Source of the DNA: Papilionanthe hookeriana x Papilionanthe teres | Lineage: Eukaryota > Streptophyta > Magnoliopsida > Asparagales > Orchidaceae | Reading direction: 5' to 3' | NCBI GenBank assembly: GCA_022702705.1 | Contig: CM040428.1 | Coordinates: forward strand, 94,112,287 to 94,176,286 | Length of the DNA: 64,000 nucleotides | Part shown: piece by piece, positions 23,222 through 34,669 of the stretch | How the letters are laid out: every line of letters starts with the position of its first letter | How positions within the stretch are numbered: position 1 is the first letter of the stretch | Program-made: the position numbers and the translations under genes | The notes under the pieces: generated by a model | Databases searched by the model: none | Told to the model about the DNA's origin: nothing | What the model saw: the letters and a program-made list of their open reading frames with translations, nothing else

Positions 23222-24006
23222 ACTGATCCATCTACTAAGGTTTGTGAGTTCTGGGATGGGTGCAACTGGTCCCTTCCCCATCTTAAAGCCATTTTATAGG
23301 ACCACTCAGCTAGGCAGATTTCTTCTATCAAATTTGATCGAAATGTTCCTGATAAAGTTAGTTGGAGTAACCATCACACTCAGAATATAACTAAAACTAT
23401 CTACAGGAGTCTATTCAACTGGCCCTCAGTTTCCTGGGGAAAATCCATATGGAATAAATTTTTGTCCCCTTCCATGTCTTTTCTGTGCTGGAGAACTTTC
23501 CATGGCCTCATCCCCACTGATGATATACTTAAACTGAAAGGCCTTAGGGGGCCTTCTAAATGTGTGATCTGCCACCACCAGGAAGAATCCATCTCTCATC
23601 TTTATTTCAACTGTTCCTTTTCCAAAATTGTATGGCTGCAACTAACCAATGGTTGGGAGAACCAAACTTATAGATGGGAAGAATTTCATAAACATTGGAT
23701 GAATAGGGGAAATCAGAAAATTCATACTCTACACTGCATTGTTATTTGGTTTCTGTGGATGGCCAGAAACAGTGCCAAATTCGATGGGATCTCTGCCACT
23801 GTGGACAAAGTAGTCAAAAACTGTAAAACATATCTACACAAAATTATTAAACACAAAGGTTTCACCAATCTGCTGCAAATTGAGCTCCCACCTGCTGTTG
23901 GTAAAAAAGTTAAATTGGTTAGTTGGAACCCCCCTACTAACCCAACCATCAAAATTAATACAGATGGCGATTTCTCCAAGGAAAATGCAGGAGTGGGGGA
24001 GTTTTC
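23222..24006 (+). pseudogene. LINE 2 ORF2 fragment: zf-RVT and start of RNase H
   Basis: The frame is open on both sides of a single TAG at 23297-23299. KVCEFWDG (about 23238) and SWGKSIWNKF lead into LKLKGLRGPSKCVIC (about 23530-23575) and SHLYFNCSFSKIVW, giving the C-x2-C and His/Cys set of zf-RVT. IVIWFLWMARNSAKFDG (about 23740-23790) is the usual aromatic stretch. KINTDGDF carries the first RNase H Asp (23963). A net loss of two bases near 23993-24006 ends the frame shortly after. There is no start codon of its own, because the 5' part was never inserted. Confidence 0.85.
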
Positions 24007-24366
24007 GAAACTCTCATGGTAACTGCCTTCTTTTCTTCTATGCACCTGTGGAAGCTAGAGATGCCCTTGATGCTGAATTTATTGTTGTGGAGTATGCTTT
24101 GCATATTGCCAAAATTGCCAACTGGTCGAATCTTTGGCTAGAAGTCGATTCCACTGTTCTCCTTAACACTCTACAACAAGATCAGTCTACAACCTGGATG
24201 CAAGACTATTGGAGAAAACAAATAAACCAGGCTAAACCCCCTCAATTTACCATTTCTTCAATTCTCAGGGAGGGTAATAAAGTGGCGAATTGGTTAGCAG
24301 TTATGGGGGCAAATACCCAGCAGGTGTTAGTTTCTACAACCCCCCCCCCATTGATCTCAAAATTTT
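23993..24366 (+). pseudogene. LINE 2 ORF2 fragment: rest of RNase H
   Basis: It continues the domain after the two-base frame change, reading FRNSHGNCLLFFYAPVEARD, then Glu in LDAEF (24075), Asp in LEVDS (24147) and EGNKVANWLA. The fourth catalytic position is Asn (AAT at 24288), as in LINE 1. The frame ends at 24366. The wording parallels LINE 1 closely in DALEAEF/DALDAEF and VEVDSS/LEVDST. Confidence 0.85.
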
Positions 24367-24533
24367 AATTAATGGAGACAAGCTGCAACTCCCACATCTT
24401 AGAGTGGAGACAATCCCATTTTTCTAAGATTTTGGTGGTTCCTTTTATCCTGAAGGGAATGTCCCTATGGTTTTCTTTTTTGGTTTGGTTTTTGGGTGCT
24501 GTGGGGTTTCACCCAACTACTTTTAAACTTACT

Positions 24534-24558
24534 CTATATATATACATATTTATATATG

Positions 24559-24592
<34 letters not shown>
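24534..24592. repeat. TA/CA microsatellite in LINE 2 3' UTR
   Basis: Runs of TA with two small interruptions, followed by about nine CA units. It lies inside the element, so it is separate from the TA target of LINE 1. Confidence 0.9.
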
Positions 24593-24594
<2 letters not shown>

Positions 24595-24703
24595 CTTGGC
24601 TTTCTTGTTTTGTGGTCTTTTGGGAGTGGACTCCATTAGGTTTTGATGTTAGTTGGAGCTTTTCCATTTTTGGTTTTGTACTCTCCTTTTGTTATTAACA
24701 TGT

Positions 24704-24725
24704 AAGGAGGCCACTGTTACTCCTT
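24704..24725 (+). other. LINE 2 3'-terminal stem-loop
   Basis: AAGGAG (24704-24709) pairs with CTCCTT (24720-24725) around a 10-base loop. It occupies the same position as the LINE 1 hairpin although stem and loop bases differ. Confidence 0.6.
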
Positions 24726-24737
24726 TTTAGAAAAGAA

Positions 24738-24747
24738 AAGTATAAGA
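24738..24747. repeat. Target-site duplication of LINE 2, right
   Basis: aagtataaga is identical to 23211-23220; the host purine repeat resumes immediately with gtgaaactg. Confidence 0.9.
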
Positions 24748-27264
24748 GTGAAACTGAAAAGATAAGAAGAGGGAACGAGAAAAGGAGACAATGTCAGAGA
24801 AAAATAAAGGGAAGAGAGGGTGAGCGAGAGAGAGAGGAGCTAGAGACAGGGAAAAAGGATGTGAAAGAGGGAGGGAGAGCAGGAGAAAGAAAGAGATGAA
24901 GGGAGTGAGGGAGGGAGGGGAGCGAGAGAGTGACGGTGAGGGATAAAGTGAGTGTGAAAATAGAGAGACAGAAGAGAGTGCGAGAGAGAGATGAAAAGAG
25001 GTGGAACTGAGAGTGAGAGAGAGGAGAGTGTGAGTAAGAAAGAAAGATAGAAGAAGGTATTGAGAGTGTTTAAAGAGAGAGCAGGAAAGGGAAAGGAAGA
25101 GAGAGTGGAAGGGACATTGAGTGAGAAGACAGACCGAGGGAAGATCAAGCAAGAGTAAGTGAGTGAAGGGTAAAATGTAATGGAGAATAAGATATTGTTC
25201 ATAGAGAGAGAGGGAGACGAAGAGGGATAATGGGAGGGAGAGGGACAATGGAAAAGAAGAGATAAAATCAGAGAGGGAGGAATAGAAGCAAGAGAGAGGG
25301 GATAGAGGAAGGGGGAGAGAGTGATAGAATGTAAGTGAAATGAAAGAAGAGAGCAACAAAGGAGTGTAAAAGAGAGTATAAAATATAAAAAAGAATTAAG
25401 TGTGAGAAGAGAGGAGGGATGGAATATAATAGAGAAGGGATAAGAAGAGTGAGAGATAAAAAATAAAATGGTAACAAAGAGTGAGATAGAGAGTGAGAAA
25501 TGGAGCTGACGAGGGTGAAAGAGAGAGAGATTGAAGAGAGTGAGAGTGTGTATCAGTGTGTGAGATGGTGAGGGAAGAGTGCGCTAAATGACAGAGACCT
25601 AACGAGGGCAAGACTGAGAGAGTGAGAAAGAGAGGAAAAAGTGATGGAATAAAGAGTGAGAGAGAGGGAAAAAGTGAGTGAGAAAGAGTGAAAGGAGGGG
25701 TTTAAAGAGAGATTAGGAAACAGAGAGCTAGAGAGAGATGGAAAGGGGGAGTGGGAGGTAGAGGGAGAGATAATGTGGAAGAGTGTAAGATATAGTGTGT
25801 GAGAGAGTGGCGGAGGTAGGGACGAGGGAGGGAAGGCAACAAGAGAAGAGGAGATAGAGTGTCTGGAGGATAGAGAGCGAAAGAGTGAGAGGAGAGAGAG
25901 TAAGATATAGAGAGAGAACAGTTAGTGAGTAAGACAGAGTGTTATTAAAGAGAGATAGGGAGAGAGAGAGGGGAGAGAGTGAGAGAGAAACAGAGATAGA
26001 AGAGAGAGTGAAGGAAGAAAGAGCAAGAGAGCTAGAAAGGGAGCAGAAGAATAAGAAATAGATAGAGAGTTAGATATATGAGGATAAAGTGAGAGGAAAG
26101 AGGGAGGAAGGGAGTGCAGGGAGAGAGAAGTGTGAGCTAAATTAAAAAATAATTAGAGAGAGAAGAGGAGAAAAGAGTGAGAAGAGAGAAGGATTGAAAG
26201 AGAGGGAGGGAGGGAGGGGGAGGAAGTGAGAGAGGGAGATAGAAGGAGAAAAAGAGTTGAGTAATGAGAGAAATGAATAAGCCACATAAGAGAGATGGAC
26301 TGAGCAACAATGCAATAATGAAGGTGGAAGAGAGAGTGAGTGAGAGAGGGAAACCAAGGGAGAGAGCAAGAGTGCTCGAGAGAGAGAAGAGAGAGGGTAG
26401 AGAGATGTGTTGGATAGAGGGAGAGAAAGTTTAAGAGAATATATATAGAGGAAGAGAGAGATAAAGGGAGGGAGTGTAAGAGAGCATGATAAGAAGAGAG
26501 AGCGAGGGACAGTATGAGAATAAGAGGTGGAGAGAAATGGTTAGAAGTAGAGGGAGAGAGTGGCAGAGAAAAACAGAGGGACGAATGAAGAGGAAGATGG
26601 AATGAGAGGTAGATAGAGTGAAATAGAGGCAGAGTGGAAGAGACAGATAAAGAGAGAAAGAGGAGAGAGACAAGAGGTATAGAGATAGAGATAAAGAGGG
26701 ATAGAGAGAGATGGAAAGAGTGTAAGTAAAATGAGTGAGAAATAGTGAGAAAATAGAGAGGCGTAAGGAAAGTGAGAGTGGGATGGAGGATGGAGAGGGA
26801 AGGAAAAAAAGAGAGAGTGAGAAAAGAGAGTGAGATAGCAGACACATAGAGAGAGCACAAGAATGAAAGAGAGGGAGAGTGAGAGAAAGATTGAGAGAGT
26901 GAGAGAGGGAGTGGAGGATAGAGGGAGAGAATAATTCATAGAAGGGAAATGAATAAAATATATAGTAAGAAAGAGTGATAGAATAATGTGTGAAAGAATG
27001 AGTGAGAGAGAGAGAGAGGGGAGGGATTGATGGGGAGATGGAGAGAGGGAGAGCGAGGGAGGAAAAGAGGGAGCAAAAGAGAGAGCTTATGTGTGTGAGA
27101 AAGACAGAGAGAGGGAGAGAGGAGAGTGTGAGAGATAATGGGCGGGAGAGAGAACGCGAGAAAGGGAGAGTGAGATAGAGTGGGGGATAGATAGTGAGAA
27201 AGAGTAAGAGGTGAGGAGAATGAAGTAACATAACAGTGTAAGAGAGGAAGAGACATAACACATA
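24738..27264. repeat. Purine-rich domain R5
   Basis: The purine repeat continues after LINE 2. Box 4 is at about 24950-25085 and box 5 at 25559-25630. Copy A homology ends near 26618; the rest, to the switch at about 27264, is related repeat without a B partner. No gene. Confidence 0.85.
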
Positions 27265-29091
27265 TTATCCTCCTCTCCTCTTTCTCTTTTGCTTTTCCTT
27301 TTTCTCTTGTTCTCGCTCCCTCGTTTTCTCTTCTCTCTTTATTTCTCTATTGATTTTTTCCCTATTTCTCGCTCCCCCACTCTCTCTCGTCAATTTCACT
27401 CACTTTACTCGCTCTCTCTCTCTCTTTCTCACTTAATATTCTCTCTCTCATGAGTGCTCCTAGTATCTCTTCTATTAGTATCTCTTCCCTCTCTCCTCTC
27501 ACACTTTCTCCTCCTCTATCCCCCACTGCCTCCCTCCCTCTCAACCACTCTCCCTCTGTCCTTTCCTCGCTCTCACTCTCTCCTCTCTCTCTCACTCATT
27601 CTCCTATTCTCTCTCCCTCTTTCCTCTAGATTACTATCTCTTGCTTTATCTTCCTTCACTCTTTCTTCTCTCTCTGCTCTCTCACTCTCTATACCTTTAT
27701 CACTCCCTTTCATCAATCTCTCTCACTCCCTCGTCTCTCTATTTTTTACTCTTTATTCCTTATCTTTCTTGCTCTAATATCTATTACTCTCTTTTCCATT
27801 ACACTCATTCACACGCACACACTCCCTCTCTCTTTCTCCTACACACACTCTCTCTCTCACAATCCAACTCTTCATGTATATATCACTTTCATTCTTTCCC
27901 ACTCCATTCTCCTACACACACACTTCATGTATATTTGTTCCTTCTCTCTTCTTATCTCTCTTTTATTCCTCTCTCTTCTCTCTCGTCTCTCACTTTCTCT
28001 TCATATATCCTCGACTCTCTCTCCCTCTCATTCTCACTTCCCTCCTTCCCACTCTGTCTCTGTTTCTCAGTCTCTCATTCATTATCTCGCTCTCTATCTC
28101 TCTCCTCTTGCTCCCTCCCTTGCCCACTATCTCTCTCTTTTCGCACCCTCCTATTATCTTTTTTTCACTCTTGTTCCTCTCCCTCTTTCCCTTTCATATA
28201 TCCTCTTCTCTCCCTCACTCTCTCTTTCTTTTTACTCTAGATCTCTTTACTCTCTCACACTTTTTCCCTTTATGACTCTCATTCTCTCCCTCTACCATTC
28301 TCACTCCCTCATTTGTGCCCTCTCTAGGTCTCTTTTTGTTGCTCACTCTTCTCTCTCCATCTCACAAACTCAAACACTCACTCAATCCCTCCTAGTCTCT
28401 CTCCCTCTCACCTTTTGTAGTTCCTTTTATTGCACTCTATCTCACCCCTTTACTATCTTGTTCTTTTTTGCTCACTCTATCCTTTCTCTCTCCCTCACTC
28501 TACCTTTCTCTTTTCACTCTCTATCCTCTTCTCCATTATTCTTTCTCCCTCTCTCTTTTTCTCACTCTCTATTCCATTTATCAATCTTATACTCTCTTTT
28601 ACACTCTCCTTTGTTTCTCTCTTTTCTCTTTTTCCTCTTACACTCTCTCTCTCATTCTATCCTCCAATCTCTCTCCCCCTCTCTTTCTTCCAACCCTACC
28701 TCTCTCTTTTTCTCTCTTGTCTCCATCACTCCCCCTCTCTATCTCCCGCTCTCATGCACCCTCTCTCTCACCATTCTCTTTTTCCTCCCCTCTATTTACC
28801 CCTCTCACTTACTCTTACTCGATCTTCTCACAGCCTCTCTTCTCACTTTGTCAAGCATTCTCTCGGATCTTCTCCTTCCTACTATCTCTTTAAAGCCAAT
28901 CACTTCCTCTTTCTGTCTCACTTTCTCCCACACTTCCTCCATCTCTCTCTCACTCTCTATTCCATCTCTCTTTACTTCTCTCTCCCTCGATATATCTTCT
29001 ATCTCTCGCTTTTAACATGCTTATTATCCCTCACTACCTTTCTGTCGCTCTCCCTCCCTCTTTCACTCCCTTAATCCCTCTCTCTTCCAAC
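27265..29091. repeat. Pyrimidine-rich domain Y3
   Basis: C/T-rich + strand outside the duplication. It carries an inverted box 5 at about 28305-28365 and an inverted box 4 at about 28910-29020. The apparent Leu/Ser-rich frames are artefacts. Confidence 0.8.
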
Positions 29092-30202
29092 AGAGAAAAG
29101 GCGAGTGAGGGCAAGATAAAAATAGAGTGAGAGAGTAAGAGTGAGAATGAAATTGAAGAGAGTGTGGGAGCCAGAAATGCAGAGAGAGAAAACAAGAGAG
29201 AAATTAAGAAAGAATAGAGATTCAGGTAAGCGAGGGAACAAAGAGCGAAAAAAGGAGTGATGGATATAGAGAGGGAGGGAGGGGAAGTAATAAACAATAA
29301 GAGAGGGGGTGAGAAAGAGAAGCGACGGAGAATGAGAATAAAATAATGATATAGAAGTGATGGATATAGGGAGATAATGAGTGAGTAAAGAGAGCAAGTG
29401 AGAGAAACAAAATAGAGAGTGAGAGACATAGTGAGAAAGGGAGAGAGTGAGAAAGAGAGAGATAGAGGGTGAGAGTAAATAGAGAGAAAAGATATCAAGA
29501 GAGAACAACAGAGCGGGAGAGATAGAACAGAATTGAGAGTAAAAGACATAGTAAGAAAGAGAGACAATTATAAAGAGAGAGATAGACGGCAAGAGTAAGG
29601 GAGAGAGTTAGAAGGGGGAGAGAGGGAGAGAGAGAGGGATTGAAGAGAAGGGGAGTGAGAAAGGGAGAGAGAGCAAGAAAGAAGTGGGGAAGATAGAAAG
29701 GAAGAGGGGAAGAGGTTGAGGAAAAGATAATGAGCAATATGGAGATAGGGAGCGAGATTAAGAGAATGAGTGATAAGGAGAGAAGGAGATGGAGAGGGAG
29801 AGAGAGAGAGAGGGAGTGAGATTGAGATTGAGATAGAGAGAGTGGGTTGGAGAGAAGTGAGAGGGCAAAATAAATAATGAGAGAGGGGGAGAGAAAGGAT
29901 GAGGAATAAAGAGAGAAAAATATAGAGAAAAAAAGAGAAAAAGGAGAGAGCATGAGAGGGGGATGAGAGAGCAATGGACAAAATAAGAGGGAACAAGGGA
30001 GATTGAGTGAGTGAGGGCAAGAGAAGAGAGAGAGGAGAGAAATAAGGAGAAGGGGAGAAAGAGAGGAAAAAAGAGAGTGAAAGAGAGAGGGACAAAGGAG
30101 GAGTGAGAGATGTGTGAGAGATAATAATAAATAATGAGATTGTTAAAATTGGGCTAGACTGAGATGTGAGAGCAATTGACAGAGGGAGGGATGGAGGGAG
30201 AC
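29092..30202. repeat. Purine-rich domain R6
   Basis: G/A-rich + strand. The phrases gagacatagtgagaaaggga (near 29425) and related ones near 29540 also occur in R1 and near 15410 and 45030. A partial box 1 lies at about 30131-30190. No gene. Confidence 0.8.
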
Positions 30203-31469
30203 TAATCCTCTCTCTCTTCCTCTCTCTATATATCCTCTAACACTTTCTTTCCTTCTACCCCTAACATCTCTCTATCCCATGTCTCTTCTCTCTCTCACAC
30301 ACTCTCACACTCTACCATGCTCTCCCTCTGTCTCTCACTCTCTATTCCACCTTCATTATTGCATTGTTTCTCAGTCAATCTCTATTTATCTCTCTTCTGT
30401 TGCTCTCTCTTCTCTCTCCTTACTCAACTCTTTTTTCTCCTTCTAACTCCCTTTCTTGCTCCCTCTCGCCTCCCCCATTCTCTCCCTCTCTCTCATTCCT
30501 TCTCTCTTCTCAACTTTGCTTCTCATCTCTCTCTCATTATTTCTTACTCTCATTCATTCTCTTCTCTCCTTTTTTCTCTCTCTCTTTCTTTCCAGTTTAC
30601 ACTCTCTCTCACTAACTCTTCCTCTAGATACCTTTCTCGCTCTCCTTCTCTCTTCCTCTCTCTCTCTCTCTCTTTGTGTGTGTGTCACTTACTCTCTTTG
30701 CAGCTCCACTATGTTTTTATGTTGTTGCTCTTCTCTCCCTATATCTCACACTGGTGCTCTATCTCCCCCTCATTATTTCTCCCTCCCAGCCCCTCTCCCT
30801 CCCTGCCTCCCTCCCACTCTATCCCAAACCATCTCTCCAAGTAATTCCCTTTTTTCTCTATCTCTCCCTCTCTCTCTTCCATCATTTCCTACATCCCTTT
30901 CTCTCAACCTCATATCTTCTCTTACTTTCACTCTCTTTCTCAATCTCTCTAGCTCCCTTTCTTGCTCTTCCCCACTCTCTCTCTTTTCTCCTCCATTTCT
31001 TATTACTATTTTTCTCTATCTCCTCTTTTTCTTACTCTTATATCTCTATCTTGCTCTTTCCTCTCTACCTCCCCCTCATCTCTGTCTCACTATTTCTTAC
31101 ATTCTCTTATATCCTCCCTCTTTCTTCCTCGCTCCTCCCTCTTTCACAGCCTCCCTTCCTCCTCCCTTTCTTCCACACACAAGCTCTATCTCTTCCTCTC
31201 TATCTTGTTCACTCTCTCACCCCTTCTCATTCACTCCCTCGAATTTCACTCTTACTCTACCTCTCTCTCCAAATGCTTTTTTCTCTCAATTTCTCTCTCT
31301 CCTCTTTCCCTCTATCGCATTCCCTCTCTCCTCCCTCCATCCCTTCTCCTTCTCTAACTCTCACTCCCTGACACACTCTCTCTCAATTGCTCTCACATCT
31401 TGCTCTCTCCCCTCAAATTCATTTCATTATTTATTATTCATCTATCTTTCCTCTCGATCCCTCCCTCTT
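30203..31469. repeat. Pyrimidine-rich domain Y4
   Basis: C/T-rich + strand. From about 30545 it is homologous to Y1 (from 1150), for example ccatttcttattactattt at about 30994 and 1532. No gene. Confidence 0.8.
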
Positions 31470-32295
31470 AAGAGGTGAGAGAGAGTTGTGAGATAGGGTG
31501 TGAGGTAGAAAGAGTGGGAGAAAGGATTGAATGAGGGATGGATCTAGAGGAAAGAGAGACGTATGAGAAAAAATAATAAGAAATAATGAGATGGATTTGA
31601 GCAGAGAGAGCAAGATGTCAGAGCAATTAAGAGAGTGTGTGTGAGGGAGTGAGAGTGAGAGAGAGAAAGAGTTAGTAAAGAGAGAGAAGAGAGGGTGATA
31701 GATGATAGAGGGAGTGCAATAAAGAGCAAGCAAATGATAAAGAGATATGAAATAAAGAATGAGAGAATGAGCAAGAGAGGGACTGAACTAAAAATAGAGA
31801 GATAGAGGAAGGGAGTGATAAGGATTAAAGGGAGTGCCAAAGGGTGAAAAGCAGAGAGAGTGAGACAGAAATAGTGAGAGAAGAGAGACTCAGGAAAGAT
31901 AAAGCAAAAGTTTGGAAGTGAGAGGTGGAGAGAGGGAGATATAGAGGAGGATATAGAGAGAGAGATAGAGGGGGAAGGGAGATAGAGAGACAGAAGGCGA
32001 GAGAGAGAGAGGGAGGGAGGAAGAGGTTGGATGTTAGTTGGACAGAATGAGTGAGTAAAGAGATATGTGGGAGTGGTAAAAGAGAGCAAGAGAGAGCGTG
32101 TGAGAGAGAAAGATGGAGAGAGTAAAAGAGAAAGAAAAGTGATAATTCATAAAAAGAAAACAATGAGATAGGGAGAGAGTGAGAAAGAGGAAAAGAAGGG
32201 GATTGAGAGAGATTGAATAGTGGGAGTGAGAGAGGAAGTGAGAGTGAGAGAGAAGTGAGAGTGAGGGTTGATATAAAGAGAGTGAACGAGAGGGA
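30545..32295. repeat. Third, more diverged copy (C) of part of the duplication
   Basis: The 1.75 kb block matches 1150-2845 in A and its B equivalent (about 36375-38070) across the same pyrimidine-to-purine switch. It differs from A and B more than they differ from each other, so it is an older copy. It includes the whole box 1 inverted pair. Confidence 0.8.
31355..31690. repeat. Inverted repeat (box 1 pair) at the switch near 31469
   Basis: The left arm (about 31355-31435, with cacatcttgctctctcccct) and right arm (about 31570-31690) are inverted copies around the switch. The structure is homologous to 1925-2235. Confidence 0.7.
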
Positions 32296-34669
32296 GAGAG
32301 GGAGAATGAGATATAAAAGGACAGAAAGAGCAAGTAAAGAGTGAGAAAAGAGGGAGATAGAAGAAAGAGCAAAATATAGACATAGAGAGGGCAAAAGAAA
32401 GAAAACAAACAACAAAGAGAAATGAAATTGAGAGTGGGAGAGAGGGAAAAATAGGGAGTGAAGATAAGGATTGAAGAAGGAGCGGGAGGGAGAGAGGGAG
32501 AGGGAGTAAGATAGAAATACATAGAGAAGAGAGACTTAGGGAAGATAGAGCAAAAGATAGTGAGTGAGAGGCAGAGAGTGAGATATAAAGCGAGATATAG
32601 AGAGGGAGGGAGGAAGAGAGGGGAGAGCGAGAGATACCGAATAAATGAAAGTAAGTGAGAGGGAGGGAGGAAGAGAGTGATAGATTGTTGGAGAGAAAGA
32701 GTGAGTAAAATGATAAGAGAGTATGAAAGAGAGCAATAGAGAGCGTGTATGATAGATAAAGAGAGGGAAATAAAGAAAGAAATAGTGATGAAGCATAAAT
32801 AGAGAAAAGAGCGAGAGAGAGCTAGAGTGGAATGAAAGAGGTTGACGAAGGGAGTCAGAGGAATGGAAGATCGTGGGAATGAGAGATGAAGAAAGACTGG
32901 GAGGGAAGAGAAAGTGAAGGAAGTAATAGAGATAGAGTGAGAGAGATGGTGAGATGGGTAGAGAATGAGGCTTAGAGGGAGAGAGAGGGGTGAAATGGAA
33001 GAGTGAGAGGGAGAGAGGAGGAGAGTGCGTGAGACAGAGAAAGAAGAGTGAGGAAGTGAGTGAGAGGGAGGTAGGGAAGGAAACAAGAGAGTTGGGGAGA
33101 GAGGGAGAGAAAGATTGAGAGGATAGTGAGGAGAGAGAGCAATATAAGAGAGAATAAATGAGAGAGAGTGATCATGAAGCGAGAAAGAGAGAGGGAATGA
33201 AAGAGTAAGAATGAGAGTAAAACCAAAGAGAGAGGAAGTAGCTGGAAAGGGAGAGAGTGCGAGAAAGATAATAGAGAGAAAAGAGAGTAAGGGAAGATCG
33301 AGTGGGAGAGATGGAAAGAGCGAGCAAGCGAGAGAGGGAGTAAGAGAGAGGGAGATAATGAGAGCAGGAGAAAGAGAGGGATGAAGGGAGTGAAAGTGGG
33401 AGGGAGACTCAGTGAGGGATAAAGGGAGAATCAAAAGAGAACAGAAGATAAAGTGAGAGTGAGATAAAAAGAGGTGGAATAAAGAGTGAGGGAGAGGAAG
33501 AGAGTGAGTGAGAAAATTGATAAAAGGTAGTGAAAGGGTTTAAAGAAAGAGAGCAGAAAAGAGAATAGAAGTGAGACTAAGTGAAGATCGAGTAAGAGTG
33601 AGTGAGGGGTATGAAGTGAGGGAGAACAAGAGAATATAGATTGAGGTGAGCAAGAAAGAGAGGAATAAAGTAAGGTGAGGAGGAAGGTAGAGAAGTGAGA
33701 AAATGAGAGAGTGAGGGATGAAAGCAAGAGAAAGATGAGAGAGAGAGTGGAGATAGAGTGAGAGAAAAGTAAAGGAAAAGATAGAAGAGTAGCAACAAAG
33801 TAAAGTGTAAAAGAGAGTATAAGATAGAAAAGAAGAATAAAAAGTGAGAGAGCATAATAGAGAAGGGGATAGAGAGAAGTCAGAAAAATGGAGTAAAGGA
33901 GAGAGAGGAGAGAGTGAGAGAGAAAAAGCAAAATGGTAACAAAGAGTGAGATAGAGACAAGAAATGGAGCTAAAGAGGGTGAGAGGAAGAGAGATTAAGA
34001 GAGATTGTACCAGTTTATGAGATGGAGAGAGAAGAGTGAGCTACACAAGGGAGACCTCGAGGGCACGAATGAGGCATTGATAATGAAAGAGGGAGAGAGT
34101 AAGAGCTCTAAAGAGTAAAATAGTGTAAGAGTGAAGGAGATCTAGAGAGAAATAGGAAAAGAGAGTGAAAGAGAAGAGGATATAAGGAAGGGAAAGAAAG
34201 AGCAAAAAGAGAGAAAAAAAGATACTAGGAGGGTGGGAAGGGAGAGAGAGAGCGAGAGAGTGAGGGAGGGATCAAGAGAGATATACAAATAGAGAGGGAG
34301 AGAGTGAGAACAAGAGTAATGGAAGGAGAGTGAGAAAAATAAGAGATAGAGAGAGGGAGGGAGAGAGCAAGAGAGCGAGAGAAAGTGAGAGAATGTGAGA
34401 AATAATGAGAAAGAAGTTTGGGAGACATAAAAGTTGGAGAACGAGAGAGAGGTTGTGTTTGAGTGTGAGAGAGTGAAAGAGATCTAAAGAGAAAGAGGGA
34501 GAGAGAGTGAGAGAGTGCATGAGTGTGTGAGATGGAGAGAGAAGAGTGAGATACATAAGGGAGTTCTAGAGAGGGCAAGATTGAGGGAGTGAGAAAGATA
34601 GAGGGAGAGAGTGAGGCTGATAATGAGAATAAGTGTTAGAGGGTGAAGGAGATCTAGAGGGTAAGACAC
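31470..34669. repeat. Purine-rich domain R7, composite unit b
   Basis: Holds box 1 (about 31583), box 2 (about 32145 and again 32785), box 3 (about 33175), box 4 (about 33415-33555), box 5 (about 34016) and a second box 5 (about 34530), then switches polarity about 140 bp later. The same architecture ends at the 55515 switch. No gene. Confidence 0.75.

Larger units (their letters stand above)
23221..24737 (+). mobile_element. 5'-truncated plant L1-type LINE (LINE 2)
   Basis: A 1.5 kb element with mixed composition inside a purine domain. It starts inside ORF2 just before zf-RVT and runs through RNase H and the 3' UTR to an A-rich tail (agaaaagaaa). It is bounded by the 10 bp duplication aagtataaga. 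Truncation at the 5' end with a short direct repeat is the signature of target-primed reverse transcription. Copy B at about 47631 reads aagtataagagtgaaactg uninterrupted, which is the empty site. Protein differences from LINE 1 indicate another subfamily of the same lineage. Confidence 0.95.
24367..24737 (+). other. LINE 2 3' UTR and tail
   Basis: About 370 non-coding bases. They hold a TA/CA microsatellite (24534-24592), then ttattaacatgtaaggag shared with LINE 1, a terminal hairpin, and an A-rich tail beside the target-site duplication. Confidence 0.85.
22270..25630. repeat. Composite unit a (boxes 1-5), interrupted by LINE 2
   Basis: Box 1 is about 22270, box 2 about 22828, box 3 about 23175, box 4 about 24950-25085 and box 5 about 25559. 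After removing the 1517 bp LINE and one 10 bp duplication, spacing is about 550, 350, 300 and 570 bp, as in the other units. Confidence 0.65.
1..26618. repeat. Segmental duplication, copy A
   Basis: This is the left member of a direct duplication whose partner is 35330-49540. Landmarks match in order: base 1 corresponds to 35330, the polarity switches at 471/2028/3655/6780 to those at 35746/37286/38816/41939, the TA tract at 7432 to 42554, position 13665 to 42608, the box at 20475 to 44931, and 26618 to 49540. Long runs are identical, with scattered substitutions and small indels. Copy A is longer because it carries two LINEs (7520-13623 and 23221-24737) and about 4.5 kb (14253-18770) that B lacks. 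The left end may lie outside the window. Identity was judged by eye, not computed. Confidence 0.9.
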
